DNA of 64,000 nucleotides from Agromyces humatus (GCF_021228295.1 NZ_JAJQPD010000003.1:248001-312000); one strand, 5' to 3'. Counted from the stretch's first letter, positions 27,048 through 40,247 are shown. Numbers and translations are program-made. The notes: generated by a model from the letters alone, not told the origin.

Positions 27048-27063
27048 CGTTTCACGTGAAACG
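27048..27063. promoter_or_regulatory. parS site 7 (exactly the jag-rsmG spacer)
   Basis: CGTTTCACGTGAAACG. The jag stop codon ends at 27064 and rsmG starts at 27047, so the intergenic spacer is the 16-bp palindrome and nothing else. Confidence 0.95.
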
Positions 27064-27561
27064 TCAGCCGACGCGGGTGATGACCGTGTGCCGGTCGGCA
27101 CCCTCGCCGTTCGACTCCGAGTGGAAGCCGCGCTCGGCGACGAGGTCGTGCACGAGCTTGCGCTCGTAGGACGACATCGGCGGGAGTGCGGCAGAAGCAG
27201 CACCGCCCTCGATTCGCTCGATGGCCCGGGAAACGAGCATGGCCAACTCATCGCGGCGCGCGTCGCGCGAGCCGCCGATGTCGAGGATCAGCCGCGAGAA
27301 CACGCCGGTCTTCGTCTGCACCGCCAGTCGGGTGAGCTCCTGCAGCGCGCTGACGGTATCGGGCTTCGAGAGCATGTTCAGGTTGGCGCCCTCGCCTGCG
27401 TTCACCGAGATGTACGCCCGGCCGTTGCGCGCATCGATATCGATGTCGCCGTCGAGGTCGGTGATGTCGAGGAGTTCCTCGATGTAGTCGGCGGCGATGT
27501 CGCCTTCTTCTTCGAGTTGTGCGGTCGATCGGTGCTCGGCGTCGTGTTGAACGTCAGTCAT
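27064..27561 (-). CDS. jag: KH/R3H RNA-binding protein Jag (KhpB-like)
   Basis: A 165-residue protein with an acidic N-terminus, a KH-like domain (IDARNGRAYISVNAGEGANL...LSKPDTVSALQELTRLAV) and an R3H domain (LPPMSSYERKLVHDLVAERG). No long Jag_N domain is present, as in other actinobacteria. It lies in the rpmH-rnpA-yidD-yidC-jag-rsmG order and is thought to act in RNA-linked control of envelope growth. Two bp separate it from yidC. Confidence 0.93.
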   Translation of the reverse strand: MTDVQHDAEHRSTAQLEEEGDIAADYIEELLDITDLDGDIDIDARNGRAYISVNAGEGANLNMLSKPDTVSALQELTRLAVQTKTGVFSRLILDIGGSRDARRDELAMLVSRAIERIEGGAASAALPPMSSYERKLVHDLVAERGFHSESNGEGADRHTVITRVG

Positions 27562-27563
27562 GT

Positions 27564-28523
27564 CTACTTCCCCTGCTTCTTCGCGCGCGACTTGCTGATC
27601 GGCTGCTGGCGCTGAGTCTTCTTGGGCTCCTCCACGACGATCACGTCACCTGACGCATCGTCGACGACGAGCTTGCCCTTCTTCGCGAGGCGCGCCTCGC
27701 GGGCCTTGGCGGCCTCGCTGCCGGGAGTCGGCATGTTGCGGATGACGACGAACTGCTGACCCATGGTCCAGAAGTTCGAGACGAGCCAGTAGAACATCAC
27801 GCCGATGGGGAAGGCGACACCCGAGAACGCGAACACGAGGGGGAGCAGGTACAAGAGGATGCGCTGCTGTCGGAACATCGGGCTCGCCTTGGTCTCGGGC
27901 GACATGTTCTTCGAGACGATCTGCAGCTGCGTGATGAACTGCGAGGCGGTCATCAGCACGATCATGACCGAGGCGACCACCATGACCTGCCACGGCTGGA
28001 AATTGTTGTTCCACGCGTTGATGAAGGTGTCGCTCAGCGGTGCTCCGAGGAACTCGGCGTTCGAGAACGACTCCGCCAGTGTCGGGGTCAGCACGCCGAC
28101 ACCGCCGCGTTCGGCATGGATCGACGCGTCGTTGAGCACCGAGAAGAGGCCGAAGAAGATCGGCATCTGCAGCAGCAGCGGCAGGCACGACGAGAGCGGG
28201 TTGGTGCCCGTCTTCTTGTAGAGCTCCATGGTCTCGCGCGACATCGCCTCACGCGAGAACTGGTCCTTCTTGCCCTTGTACTTGTCTTGGATCTTCTTCA
28301 GCTGCGGTGCGACCTCGAGCATGCGCCGCTGGCTCTTGATCTGGCGCACGAAGATCGGAATCAGCGCGGCTCGCACGACGATGACGAGGCCGACGATCGA
28401 CAGCACCCAGGTGGCGCCCGCGTTCGGGTCGAGTCCGACGAACGTCCACAGGGAGTGGAACGCGACGAGGATCAGCTCGATGACCCATTTGATGGGCCAG
28501 AGGATGATGCTGATGATGTCCAT
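27564..28523 (-). CDS. yidC: Membrane protein insertase YidC
   Basis: A 319-residue Oxa1-family insertase: an N-terminal helix (ISIILWPIKWVIELILVAF), a second helix, the cytoplasmic basic loop RQIKSQRRMLEVAPQLKKIQ, then SCLPLLLQMPIFFGLFSVL and two further helices, and a positively charged Lys/Arg/Gln tail (KKTQRQQPISKSRAKKQGK) suited to ribosome contact. It inserts and folds membrane proteins with or without Sec. Confidence 0.96.
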   Translation of the reverse strand: MDIISIILWPIKWVIELILVAFHSLWTFVGLDPNAGATWVLSIVGLVIVVRAALIPIFVRQIKSQRRMLEVAPQLKKIQDKYKGKKDQFSREAMSRETMELYKKTGTNPLSSCLPLLLQMPIFFGLFSVLNDASIHAERGGVGVLTPTLAESFSNAEFLGAPLSDTFINAWNNNFQPWQVMVVASVMIVLMTASQFITQLQIVSKNMSPETKASPMFRQQRILLYLLPLVFAFSGVAFPIGVMFYWLVSNFWTMGQQFVVIRNMPTPGSEAAKAREARLAKKGKLVVDDASGDVIVVEEPKKTQRQQPISKSRAKKQGK

Positions 28524-28532
28524 GGAGCTGGA

Positions 28533-29006
28533 TCAGTCCTTTCGGGACACTGCGGCGTTGGAGGTGGCGAAGACCGCATCGCGCCGAAGCGCGACCGGTG
28601 CGACGTTCAGGTGATCGGATGCCCCGTGCGCGAGATGTTCGTGCGGGTGGCCGTCACCGTGAAGGTGAGAGATCGGTGCGCCGGCAGGGACATCCGTCAT
28701 GGAAACGCCGCCGGCCGGTACGACCCAGCCGAAGGGGGTGACGCGGTAGCGGCCGTGCTGAGCGGCGCGGACGTCGTCGATGCCGCCGGCCGACCAGGGG
28801 TTGCACCGAACGATGCGCCAGGCGGTGAGCAGTGAACCGATGACGAGCCCTCGTTGCTGAATGGAGCCGAGCCCATAGGCGGAGCACGAGGGGTGGTACC
28901 TGCAGACATCCCCGTAAAGCGGCGAGATGACGGCGCGGTACGCGCGGATCAACAGCACCCCGAGGTTTCGGGGGATGAGGAGCACGAACAGGGCAGCGGT
29001 GCGCAT
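28533..29006 (-). CDS. yidD: Membrane protein insertion efficiency factor YidD
   Basis: A 157-residue protein whose first ~80 residues are the YidD domain (LIRAYRAVISPLYGDVCRYHPSCSAYGLGSI...CNPWSAGGID) with its conserved cysteines. The C-terminal ~75 residues extend past the usual ~80-100 length and include a His-rich patch (SHLHGDGHPHEHLAHGASDH) that could bind metal. ATG 29006 lies 2 bp from the rnpA stop. Works with YidC. Confidence 0.92.
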   Translation of the reverse strand: MRTAALFVLLIPRNLGVLLIRAYRAVISPLYGDVCRYHPSCSAYGLGSIQQRGLVIGSLLTAWRIVRCNPWSAGGIDDVRAAQHGRYRVTPFGWVVPAGGVSMTDVPAGAPISHLHGDGHPHEHLAHGASDHLNVAPVALRRDAVFATSNAAVSRKD

Positions 29007-29008
29007 CG

Positions 29009-29392
29009 TCACTCGCCTTTCGCGGGAGCAGCGAGGGAGCTCGCAGAAGCGCGCTCCCGGGCGCGACGATTCGCCACTGCGGCGAACACCTCGGACCGCA
29101 GGGCGGCCCAATCGGCCGCGGCCGCCGAGGGGAGGGCACGCACCACGATGTCGACGCCCGCCACGTCGTCGCAGAGCGCCTCGGAGCACGCGGCCTTCAG
29201 CCGACGACGGACGAGATTGCGGCGCACGGCGCCCCCGACCTTCTTCGAGACGATGAAGCCGAAGCGTGCGTCGGTGCCCGACTCCCGTGCGCGCAGGTAG
29301 CTCACGGTGTGGGTACCCGCGACCTTCGCACCTCTGCGCACGATGACCCGATAGTCGTCGGCGCTCGTGATGCGATTGGCTTTGGCGAGCAC
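29009..29392 (-). CDS. rnpA: Ribonuclease P protein component
   Basis: A 127-residue basic protein: MLAKANRITSADDYRVIVRR, FGFIVSKKVGGAVRRNLVRRRLKAA (the RNR motif contacting P RNA). GTG 29392 fits the conserved N-terminus and lies 7 bp after rpmH, although the frame is open further upstream through rpmH. Needed for 5' maturation of tRNAs. Confidence 0.95.
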   Translation of the reverse strand: MLAKANRITSADDYRVIVRRGAKVAGTHTVSYLRARESGTDARFGFIVSKKVGGAVRRNLVRRRLKAACSEALCDDVAGVDIVVRALPSAAAADWAALRSEVFAAVANRRARERASASSLAAPAKGE

Positions 29393-29399
29393 CGAAAGA

Positions 29400-29537
29400 C
29401 TACGCGGAGAGTTCGGTGCGGCCCTTGGAGCGGCGTGCCGAGAGGATGGCACGACCGGCGCGGGTGCGCATGCGAAGGCGGAAGCCGTGCTTCTTGGCAC
29501 GACGACGGTTGTTCGGCTGGAACGTACGCTTGCTCAT
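29400..29537 (-). CDS. rpmH: 50S ribosomal protein L34
   Basis: A 45-residue bL34: [20 protein letters not shown], then [18 protein letters not shown] and ending TELSA. First gene of the leftward cluster and divergent from dnaA across 440 bp. Confidence 0.98.
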   Translation of the reverse strand: MSKRTFQPNNRRRAKKHGFRLRMRTRAGRAILSARRSKGRTELSA

Positions 29538-29977
29538 TCTTCTTCTCCGGCTGTTGGATCTCCTCGCCGGGAAGCAGCTGCGACAGGTGGTGCAGCGCGA
29601 TGGCGGGAAAACTGGGTGCCCGAAAGGGCTGGGGTCAACTGATTAAAACTACGGCCTCCGTGGCTCAGGGTCAAACCGAGGAGCCGCGTGTGAGGCGCAG
29701 ATCGAACCCCACAGTATCCCCCCAACCTCGATGATGCCTGTGGAGCGACACGCGCGGCCGATCGAATCCTCCAATCGGCATTTGTCCACAGGGCCTGTTT
29801 TGGATAGCGTTTGACACCAGTTATCCCCAGCCTTGCGCGCGGAATCTCGGGCGACTTCCCGAAACTGCCCACAGGACGTGGATAACGTGTGAACACGCGC
29901 CTCGCGCCGCTTTGCTTCGTCGATCGGGGGATCGATCGGGCGGCGTACCAAGGCACCCAGACCGATTGCGGGGAACG
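29538..29977. promoter_or_regulatory. rpmH-dnaA divergent intergenic region with DnaA boxes
   Basis: 440 bp without a gene. TTGTCCACA at 29782-29790 is a perfect DnaA box; TTATCCCCA at 29821 and CGTGGATAA at 29877-29885 each differ at one base. Promoters for rpmH (leftward) and dnaA (rightward) must lie here. DnaA autoregulation is likely by analogy, and part of oriC could extend into this region. Confidence 0.75.
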
Positions 29978-31399
29978 ATGACAGAGCAGCCCATTTCCGA
30001 CACATGGGCGACGATCCTCGATCGACTGTCAGACGATGACGCGATCACGCCGATGCTCCAGGGATTCCTGAACCTGGTGGAGCCGAAGGGCATCGCGGCG
30101 GGCACGTTCTATCTCGAGGTGCCCAACGACTTCACGGCGAGCATGCTCAACCAGCGCATGCGGGTCTCGCTGCTCTCTGCGATGAGCGAGGTCGACGCCC
30201 CGGCGCCCGTGACCTCGTTCTATGTCGTCGTGAACCCCGAACTCGAGGAGCTTCGTGCGCGCGAGCCGCAGGCGGTGTTCGTCGACGACCTGAGCGACCC
30301 GGTGGAACTCCCGGCATCACCGCAGTCGGTCTTCGAGAACACCAACCCGGTCTCGGCCCGCGACACGCGGCTCAATCCGAAGTACGCATTCGACAGCTTC
30401 GTCATCGGCCAGTCGAACCGTTTCGCGCACGCGGCGGCGGTCGCGGTGGCCGAGGCACCGGCCAAGGCATACAACCCGCTCTTCATCTACGGCGACTCGG
30501 GCCTCGGCAAGACGCACCTCCTGCACGCGATCGGGCACTATGCGATGAGCCTGTATCCGGGCATCCGGGTGAGATACGTGTCGTCCGAGGAATTCACCAA
30601 CGACTTCATCAACTCGATCGCCAACAACCGGGGCTCGCTCTTCCAGCAGCGTTACCGCAATATCGACATCCTGCTGATCGACGACATCCAGTTCCTGCAG
30701 GGAAAGGCCGAGACGCAGGAGGCGTTCTTCCACACGTTCAACACGCTGCACGACCACAACAAGCAGGTCGTGATCACGAGCGACGTGCCGCCGAAGCACC
30801 TCACGGGCTTCGAAGACCGCATGCGCAGCCGGTTCGAGTGGGGCCTCATCACCGATGTGCAGGCACCCGACCTCGAGACGCGCATCGCGATCCTCCGCAA
30901 GAAGGCGCAGTCCGAGCGCCTCCAGGTGCCCGACGAGATCCTCGAGTACATGGCGTCGAAGGTATCGAGCAACATCCGCGAGCTCGAGGGCACGCTCATC
31001 CGGGTGACGGCCTTCGCGAGCCTCAACCGCACGCCGGTCGACATGCCGCTCGTGCAGACGGTACTCAAGGACCTGATCACCGATGACTCCGACAATGTCG
31101 TGGCGCCGGTCGACATCATCACCGCCACGGCCGAGTACTTCAAGCTCACCGTCGACGATCTCTACGGCTCGAGCCGCTCGCAGGCGGTGGCGACCGCTCG
31201 CCAGATCGCGATGTACCTCTGCCGCGAGCTCACGAACCTGTCGCTGCCGAAGATCGGCCAGCTGTTCGGCAACCGCGACCACACCACGGTGATGTATGCG
31301 AACAAGAAGATCTCGGAGCTCATGAAGGAGCGCCGGTCGATCTACAACCAGGTCACCGAGCTCACCGCACGCATCAAGCAGACGAGTCGCTACCGCTGA
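29978..31399 (+). CDS. dnaA: Chromosomal replication initiator DnaA
   Basis: A 473-residue AAA+ initiator. Domain I is about 1-90 and the acidic/Pro linker (domain II) is short, about 91-135. Domain III has Walker A GDSGLGKTH at 172-180 and Walker B DILLIDDIQFL. The domain IV HTH carries the DnaA-box signature GNRDHTTVMYANKK. ATG 29978 is chosen because MTEQPISDTWATIL begins domain I and GGGGAA precedes it. Leads rightward from the origin. Confidence 0.98.
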   Translation: MTEQPISDTWATILDRLSDDDAITPMLQGFLNLVEPKGIAAGTFYLEVPNDFTASMLNQRMRVSLLSAMSEVDAPAPVTSFYVVVNPELEELRAREPQAVFVDDLSDPVELPASPQSVFENTNPVSARDTRLNPKYAFDSFVIGQSNRFAHAAAVAVAEAPAKAYNPLFIYGDSGLGKTHLLHAIGHYAMSLYPGIRVRYVSSEEFTNDFINSIANNRGSLFQQRYRNIDILLIDDIQFLQGKAETQEAFFHTFNTLHDHNKQVVITSDVPPKHLTGFEDRMRSRFEWGLITDVQAPDLETRIAILRKKAQSERLQVPDEILEYMASKVSSNIRELEGTLIRVTAFASLNRTPVDMPLVQTVLKDLITDDSDNVVAPVDIITATAEYFKLTVDDLYGSSRSQAVATARQIAMYLCRELTNLSLPKIGQLFGNRDHTTVMYANKKISELMKERRSIYNQVTELTARIKQTSRYR

Positions 31400-31926
31400 A
31401 CGAGACGAACGTCGAGCGGGTTGAGGAGCGACGAAGGAGCGTCTCGAAATCCGACCCCTGCGCAACGGTTTCGAGACGCTCGCTTCGCTCCCTCCTCAAC
31501 CCGCCGAACTGACGAAACAGGGTCTGCAGGGTCCCTGCGGACCTGCCGCGTCGCGAATCCCACAGTTGTGGAGAACCTGTGGATAGTTAACGAGCAACCG
31601 CGTCACGCCTGTTCAGTTCGTCGCCTCCCCTGTGTAGAACACCGTGCGGCGATCGCGCGGGGCACGGGACATCCGGTCGTCAATCCACACACTGTGCACA
31701 GATCGGATGGCCCGAAATCGGTGTCATTCCGTGGCCGGCGCTTCGTCATCCACAGTTTCCACAGCGGTTAACACTGTTAAGAGATAGAGGGTTAGAGCGG
31801 ACTTCCCACAACCTCGACGTCCGAACGCGGAACCCGCGTCCACGGCTCGGGTGAATCGCCCGGCACCGGGAACGGCTCTGCGGCTAGCATGGGAGCCACT
31901 ATTGCGACATCCACGACAGGAGAACC
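31400..31926. other. Probable origin of replication (oriC), dnaA-dnaN spacer
   Basis: 527 bp with several DnaA-box-like sites: TGTGGATAG (31578-31586), AATCCACAC near 31682, TCATCCACA (31746-31754) and GTTTCCACA (31755-31763). An A+T-richer stretch (GGTTAACACTGTTAAGAGAT, 31767-31786) lies dnaN-proximal and is a candidate unwinding element. Actinobacterial origins normally lie between dnaA and dnaN. The direction of flanking genes changes around here. The exact limits are inferred. Confidence 0.8.
31416..31503. repeat. Dispersed GGGTTGAGGAGC repeat, copy 2 (full inverted repeat)
   Basis: The arms GCGGGTTGAGGAGCGACGAA / GGAGCGTCTCGAAAT and GGTTTCGAGACGCTCGCTTC / CCTCCTCAACCCGC pair across about 15 nt. 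It starts 16 bp after the dnaA stop, so it would form a terminator-like hairpin at the edge of oriC. Related to copies at 8669, 33902 and 58893. Confidence 0.85.
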
Positions 31927-33078
31927 GTGAAGTTCCAGGTCAATCGCGACGTCTTCAGTGAGGCCGTTTCCTTCGCCGTCAAGCTGCTCCCGCAGCGCAC
32001 GACGCTGCCGATCCTCTCGGGTGTGCTGATCCAGGCGAACGCCGACGGCCTCGTGCTCTCCTCCTTCGACTACGAGGTGTCGTCGCAGACCGAGATCCAG
32101 GCCGATGTCGAAGAGCCGGGCACGGTGCTCGTCTCAGGCAGGCTGCTCGCCGAGATCGCCGGCCGCCTGCCCAACGCGCCGGTCCGAGTCGCCACCGAAG
32201 AGAGCCGCATCTCGGTGAGTTGCGGCTCGGCGAGCTTCACCCTGCTGTCGATGCCGGTCGAGGAGTATCCGTCGATCCCCGAGATCGGCGAGCAGTCCGG
32301 CGTCGTGCCGGCAGAGGAGTTCTCGGCCGCGGTCGCGCAGGTCGCCGTCGCCGCCTCCCGAGACGATGTCACGCCCGTGATCACGGGCGTGCAGCTCGAG
32401 GTGCGCGAGAACAGCCTCGGCCTCGTCGCGACCGACCGCTACCGGGTCGCCGTGCGTGAGATCGACTGGGACGGCGGCACGGTCGCGGGCGAATCCGAGG
32501 CGGTCACCGCCCTGGTGCCGGCGCGCACGCTGCAAGAGGTCGGCAAGACCTTCGGTCACTCGGGCACGATCTCGGTCGCCATCACGAGTCGCGACGACCG
32601 CGAGCTCATCGCGTTCAGCGCCGACAAGAAGACGGTGACGTCACTCCTCATCAAGGGCAACTTCCCACCCGTGCGCCGACTCTTCCCCGAGACCGTCGAC
32701 AACTACGCGGTCATGAACACGGCCGACCTCATCGAGGCCACCCGACGCGTCGCCCTCGTGCTCGAGCGCGAGGCCGCCCTGCGCTACAGCTTCACCGCCG
32801 ACGGCCTCACCCTCGAGGCGATCGGTTCCGAGCAGGCTCAGGCGTCCGAGTCGATCGACGCGATCCTCACCGGCGACGACACGGTGGTCTCGCTCAAGCC
32901 GCAGTTCCTGCTCGACGGGCTCGGCGCGGTGCACTCCGAGTTCGTCCGCATCTCGTTCACCAAGACCGAGAACCCCAACAAGCCGGGGCCGGTGCTCATC
33001 ACGAGCCAGTCCTCGCGTGAGCAGGCCGGCGCCGACAGCTACCGGTACCTGCTGCAGCCGAACCTGCTGCTGCGCTGA
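31927..33078 (+). CDS. dnaN: DNA polymerase III beta sliding clamp
   Basis: A 383-residue clamp of three repeated domains, starting MKFQVNRDVFSEAVSFAVKL with LPQRTTLPILSGVLI, and ending with the partner-binding region near RYLLQPNLLLR. Tethers Pol III to DNA. GGAGAACC precedes ATG 31927. Confidence 0.98.
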   Translation: MKFQVNRDVFSEAVSFAVKLLPQRTTLPILSGVLIQANADGLVLSSFDYEVSSQTEIQADVEEPGTVLVSGRLLAEIAGRLPNAPVRVATEESRISVSCGSASFTLLSMPVEEYPSIPEIGEQSGVVPAEEFSAAVAQVAVAASRDDVTPVITGVQLEVRENSLGLVATDRYRVAVREIDWDGGTVAGESEAVTALVPARTLQEVGKTFGHSGTISVAITSRDDRELIAFSADKKTVTSLLIKGNFPPVRRLFPETVDNYAVMNTADLIEATRRVALVLEREAALRYSFTADGLTLEAIGSEQAQASESIDAILTGDDTVVSLKPQFLLDGLGAVHSEFVRISFTKTENPNKPGPVLITSQSSREQAGADSYRYLLQPNLLLR

Positions 33079-33180
33079 CCACGCGCCCAGGCCGATGTCG
33101 GTCGTGGGCGGTAGCGTATTGATTCGCAATCCGGTCGGCCACGGGGCATCCGGATGCTCCGTCGTCGAAGGGAGTCCAGC

Positions 33181-34362
33181 GTGCATGTCGCTCGACTCTC
33201 GCTGACCGACTACCGCAACTACCGGCGTGCCGAACTCGCGCTCGAGCCGGGCGCCACGGTGTTCGTCGGTCGAAACGGGCAGGGCAAGACGAATCTCGTC
33301 GAGGCCATCGGCTACCTGTCCACGCTCGGGTCGCATCGCGTTTCCGGGGACCAGGCGCTCATCCGAGCCGGCGCGGATGCGGCGATCGTGCGCGCCCTGC
33401 TCGCGCATGGCGACCGCGAACTGCTCGTCGAACTCCAGTTGAATCGCCAGGGTGCGAATCGGGCGCAGCTCAATCGATCGCCGGTGAAGACGCGAGAGCT
33501 GCCGCGCTATGCGCACAGCGTGCTGTTCGCACCCGAAGACCTCGCGATCGTTCGCGGTGAGCCCGGCGTGCGGCGGCGACTGCTCGACGAGTTGCTGGTG
33601 CAGCGCACCCCGCGACTCGCGGGAGTCACGGCCGACTACGAGCGCGTGCTGAAGCAGCGCAACTCGCTGCTCAAGAGCGCGCGTACCCGTGGGCTCGCCG
33701 CCGACCGGTTGCCCACGCTCGACATCTGGGACGAGCGGCTCGTGGCACTCGGCTCCGAGATCATCGACCAGCGCCTCGCGCTCGTCGCCGAGCTCGCCGG
33801 GCCGCTCGCCGACGCGTATCGCGCGATCGTCGACGCCGACCACTCGCCGGGCCTTCTGCCGGTGCTCTCGATCGATGGCGCAGACATCGAGGCCGACGCT
33901 TCGGGTTTCGAGACGGCTCCTTCGTCGCCTCCTCAACCCGCAGAAGTCACCACGACCGGCGAGCGCTTCGCGGCCACCCTTCGCGCGCTTCGCCCGAAAG
34001 AGCTCGAGCGCGGGGTGACCCTCGCCGGCCCGCACCGCGACGACCTGCTGCTGCTGCTCAACGACCTTCCGGCCAAGGGGTACGCGAGTCACGGTGAGTC
34101 GTGGTCGTTCGCGCTCGCCCTGCGACTCGCGTCGGCCGAGCTGCTGCGCCGCGATTCGACGACGGGCGACCCGGTGCTCGTGCTCGACGACGTGTTCGCC
34201 GAACTCGACCGTCTGCGCCGGCAGCGACTGGCTGAAGCCATCGGCGGATTCGAGCAGGTGCTCGTCACCGCCGCGGTGCTCGAAGACGTTCCCGAGCCGC
34301 TGACGGCGCGCATCGTGCGCATCGACGCCGGCCGTATCGTCGAGGAGGGCGCCGATGCCTGA
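33181..34362 (+). CDS. recF: DNA replication and repair protein RecF
   Basis: A 393-residue SMC-like ATPase: Walker A FVGRNGQGKTNLVEAIGYLS (about 32-51), signature LAGPHRDDLLLLL near 280, Walker B VLVLDDVFAELD. Helps load RecA at gaps. GTG 33181 follows GGGAG at good spacing. Residues ~240-254 (SGFETAPSSPPQPAE) are encoded by a dispersed intergenic-type repeat (33902-33941), an in-frame insertion at a variable loop. The usual gnd gene found between dnaN and recF in many actinobacteria is absent. The stop overlaps the next start by 8 bp. Confidence 0.96.
   Translation: MHVARLSLTDYRNYRRAELALEPGATVFVGRNGQGKTNLVEAIGYLSTLGSHRVSGDQALIRAGADAAIVRALLAHGDRELLVELQLNRQGANRAQLNRSPVKTRELPRYAHSVLFAPEDLAIVRGEPGVRRRLLDELLVQRTPRLAGVTADYERVLKQRNSLLKSARTRGLAADRLPTLDIWDERLVALGSEIIDQRLALVAELAGPLADAYRAIVDADHSPGLLPVLSIDGADIEADASGFETAPSSPPQPAEVTTTGERFAATLRALRPKELERGVTLAGPHRDDLLLLLNDLPAKGYASHGESWSFALALRLASAELLRRDSTTGDPVLVLDDVFAELDRLRRQRLAEAIGGFEQVLVTAAVLEDVPEPLTARIVRIDAGRIVEEGADA
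33902..33941. repeat. Dispersed repeat, copy 3 (half element translated inside recF)
   Basis: GGGTTTCGAGACGGCTCCTT and GCCTCCTCAACCCGC match the right half of the repeat at 31416-31503. It is in frame and leaves recF open. Confidence 0.8.
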
Positions 34363-34852
34363 TCCGATGAACTCCGAGGCCGCTCGCGTCTACCAGCACT
34401 TCCGGGAGATCTTCGGCGGCGAACCACGCGGCCGGGCGGGCCGCTCGGGCAGGGTACGCACCCGCGAGACGCCGGGGAGCCAGCCGTTCACGTCGGGTCG
34501 TGACCCGAAGGCGCTCGGCGCAACGCTCGACGGCCTGAGTTCACAGCTCGGGTGGACGGGCCCGCTGTCGCAGCACGAGGTGCTCGCGTCATGGGCCGAG
34601 ATCGTCGGTGAAGAGACCGCTCGGCACTCCGAGGCGATCGCGATCGAGGGCGGCGTGCTGCAGGTTCGCTGCGAGTCCACGGCGTGGGCGACGCAGCTCC
34701 GGCTCATGCGGGCCCAGCTCGTCACCGAGATCGGTTCGAGGTTCCCCGGAGCGGCCGTCGAGACGATCCGCTTCCAAGGGCCCGATGCCCCCACCTGGAA
34801 AAGGGGTCCCAGATCGGTTCCAGGGCGCGGTCCGCGCGATACTTACGGCTGA
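34355..34852 (+). CDS. DUF721 family protein (DciA-like)
   Basis: A 165-residue protein. The C-terminal DUF721 domain shows LSQHEVLASWAEIVGEETARH, then VLQVRCESTAWATQLRLMRAQ. It is preceded by a basic, Gly/Arg/Thr-rich N-terminal segment. DUF721/DciA proteins deliver DnaB helicase in bacteria lacking DnaC (family knowledge); its place between recF and gyrB is standard in actinobacteria. Start ATG 34355 overlaps the recF stop (ATGCCTGA). Confidence 0.88.
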   Translation: MPDPMNSEAARVYQHFREIFGGEPRGRAGRSGRVRTRETPGSQPFTSGRDPKALGATLDGLSSQLGWTGPLSQHEVLASWAEIVGEETARHSEAIAIEGGVLQVRCESTAWATQLRLMRAQLVTEIGSRFPGAAVETIRFQGPDAPTWKRGPRSVPGRGPRDTYG

Positions 34853-34891
34853 CAAGGCCAAAACGGTCATCACGCCCGGTTCATCGCCTGA

Positions 34892-39591
<4,700 letters not shown>

Positions 39592-39599
<8 letters not shown>

Positions 39600-39996
39600 C
39601 GTCGCCGAGAAGCTGGCCCGAAAGTCGAGCAAGCGCGCGCCCGCGAAGCAGGTACGCCTGCGGCTCGTGTACATCGATTTCTGGTCGGCCGTGAAGCTGT
39701 CGTTCCTGATCGCGGTGTGCCTTGCCGTCGTGAGCATCGTCGCAACCTTCCTGATCTGGACGGTGCTGAACTCCACCGACATCTTCAACAAGCTCAACGA
39801 GCTCGTGCAAGACGTCGCCGGCACGGGCGGCGACCTGTCGTCGGTGCTCTCACTCGGCAACGTCATGGGCTTCGCGGTCGTGGCCGCGCTGCTCAACCTC
39901 GTCGTGACGACCGCGCTCGGCGCGATCCTCGCCGTGCTCTACAACCTGAGCGTCAAGATCACCGGCGGAATCCTCGTCGGCTTCACCAACAACTGA
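39592..39996 (+). CDS. DUF3566 transmembrane protein
   Basis: A 134-residue membrane protein with a basic N-terminus ([18 protein letters not shown]), two transmembrane helices ([20 protein letters not shown] and a C-terminal helix with [18 protein letters not shown]) and a conserved [11 protein letters not shown] segment. DUF3566 proteins follow gyrA throughout actinobacteria; the role is unknown, possibly in division or the envelope. Overlaps the gyrA stop by 8 bp (ATGAGTAG). Confidence 0.9.
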
Positions 39997-40060
39997 CGCC
40001 GTATCGGCTGGATTTCAAGATTCCTGCGGTGTCGGGTAGTCTTTCCTCTGGCCGAAATTC

Positions 40061-40134
40061 GGGGATATAGCTCAGGCGGTTAGAGCGCTTCGCTGATAAC
40101 GAAGAGGTCCGAGGTTCAAGTCCTCGTATCCCCA
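40061..40134 (+). tRNA. tRNA-Ile (GAT)
   Basis: A 74-nt cloverleaf: acceptor GGGGATA / TATCCCC, anticodon stem CTTCG / CGAAG around loop CTGATAA with anticodon GAT at 40095-40097, T arm GGTTCAAGT. The 3' CCA is not encoded. It follows gyrA and pairs with tRNA-Ala, a common actinobacterial arrangement. Confidence 0.98.
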
Positions 40135-40174
40135 CCGAACAACTCCATACCGCAGGTGCCACGGCATCTGCTCC

Positions 40175-40247
40175 GGGGCCTTAGCTCAGTTGGTAGAGCG
40201 CCTGCTTTGCAAGCAGGATGTCAGGAGTTCGAATCTCCTAGGCTCCA
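40175..40247 (+). tRNA. tRNA-Ala (TGC)
   Basis: A 73-nt cloverleaf: acceptor GGGGCCT / AGGCTCC with one G-T pair, anticodon stem CCTGC / GCAGG and anticodon TGC at 40208-40210, T loop GTTCGAATC. The 3' CCA is not encoded. Confidence 0.98.
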
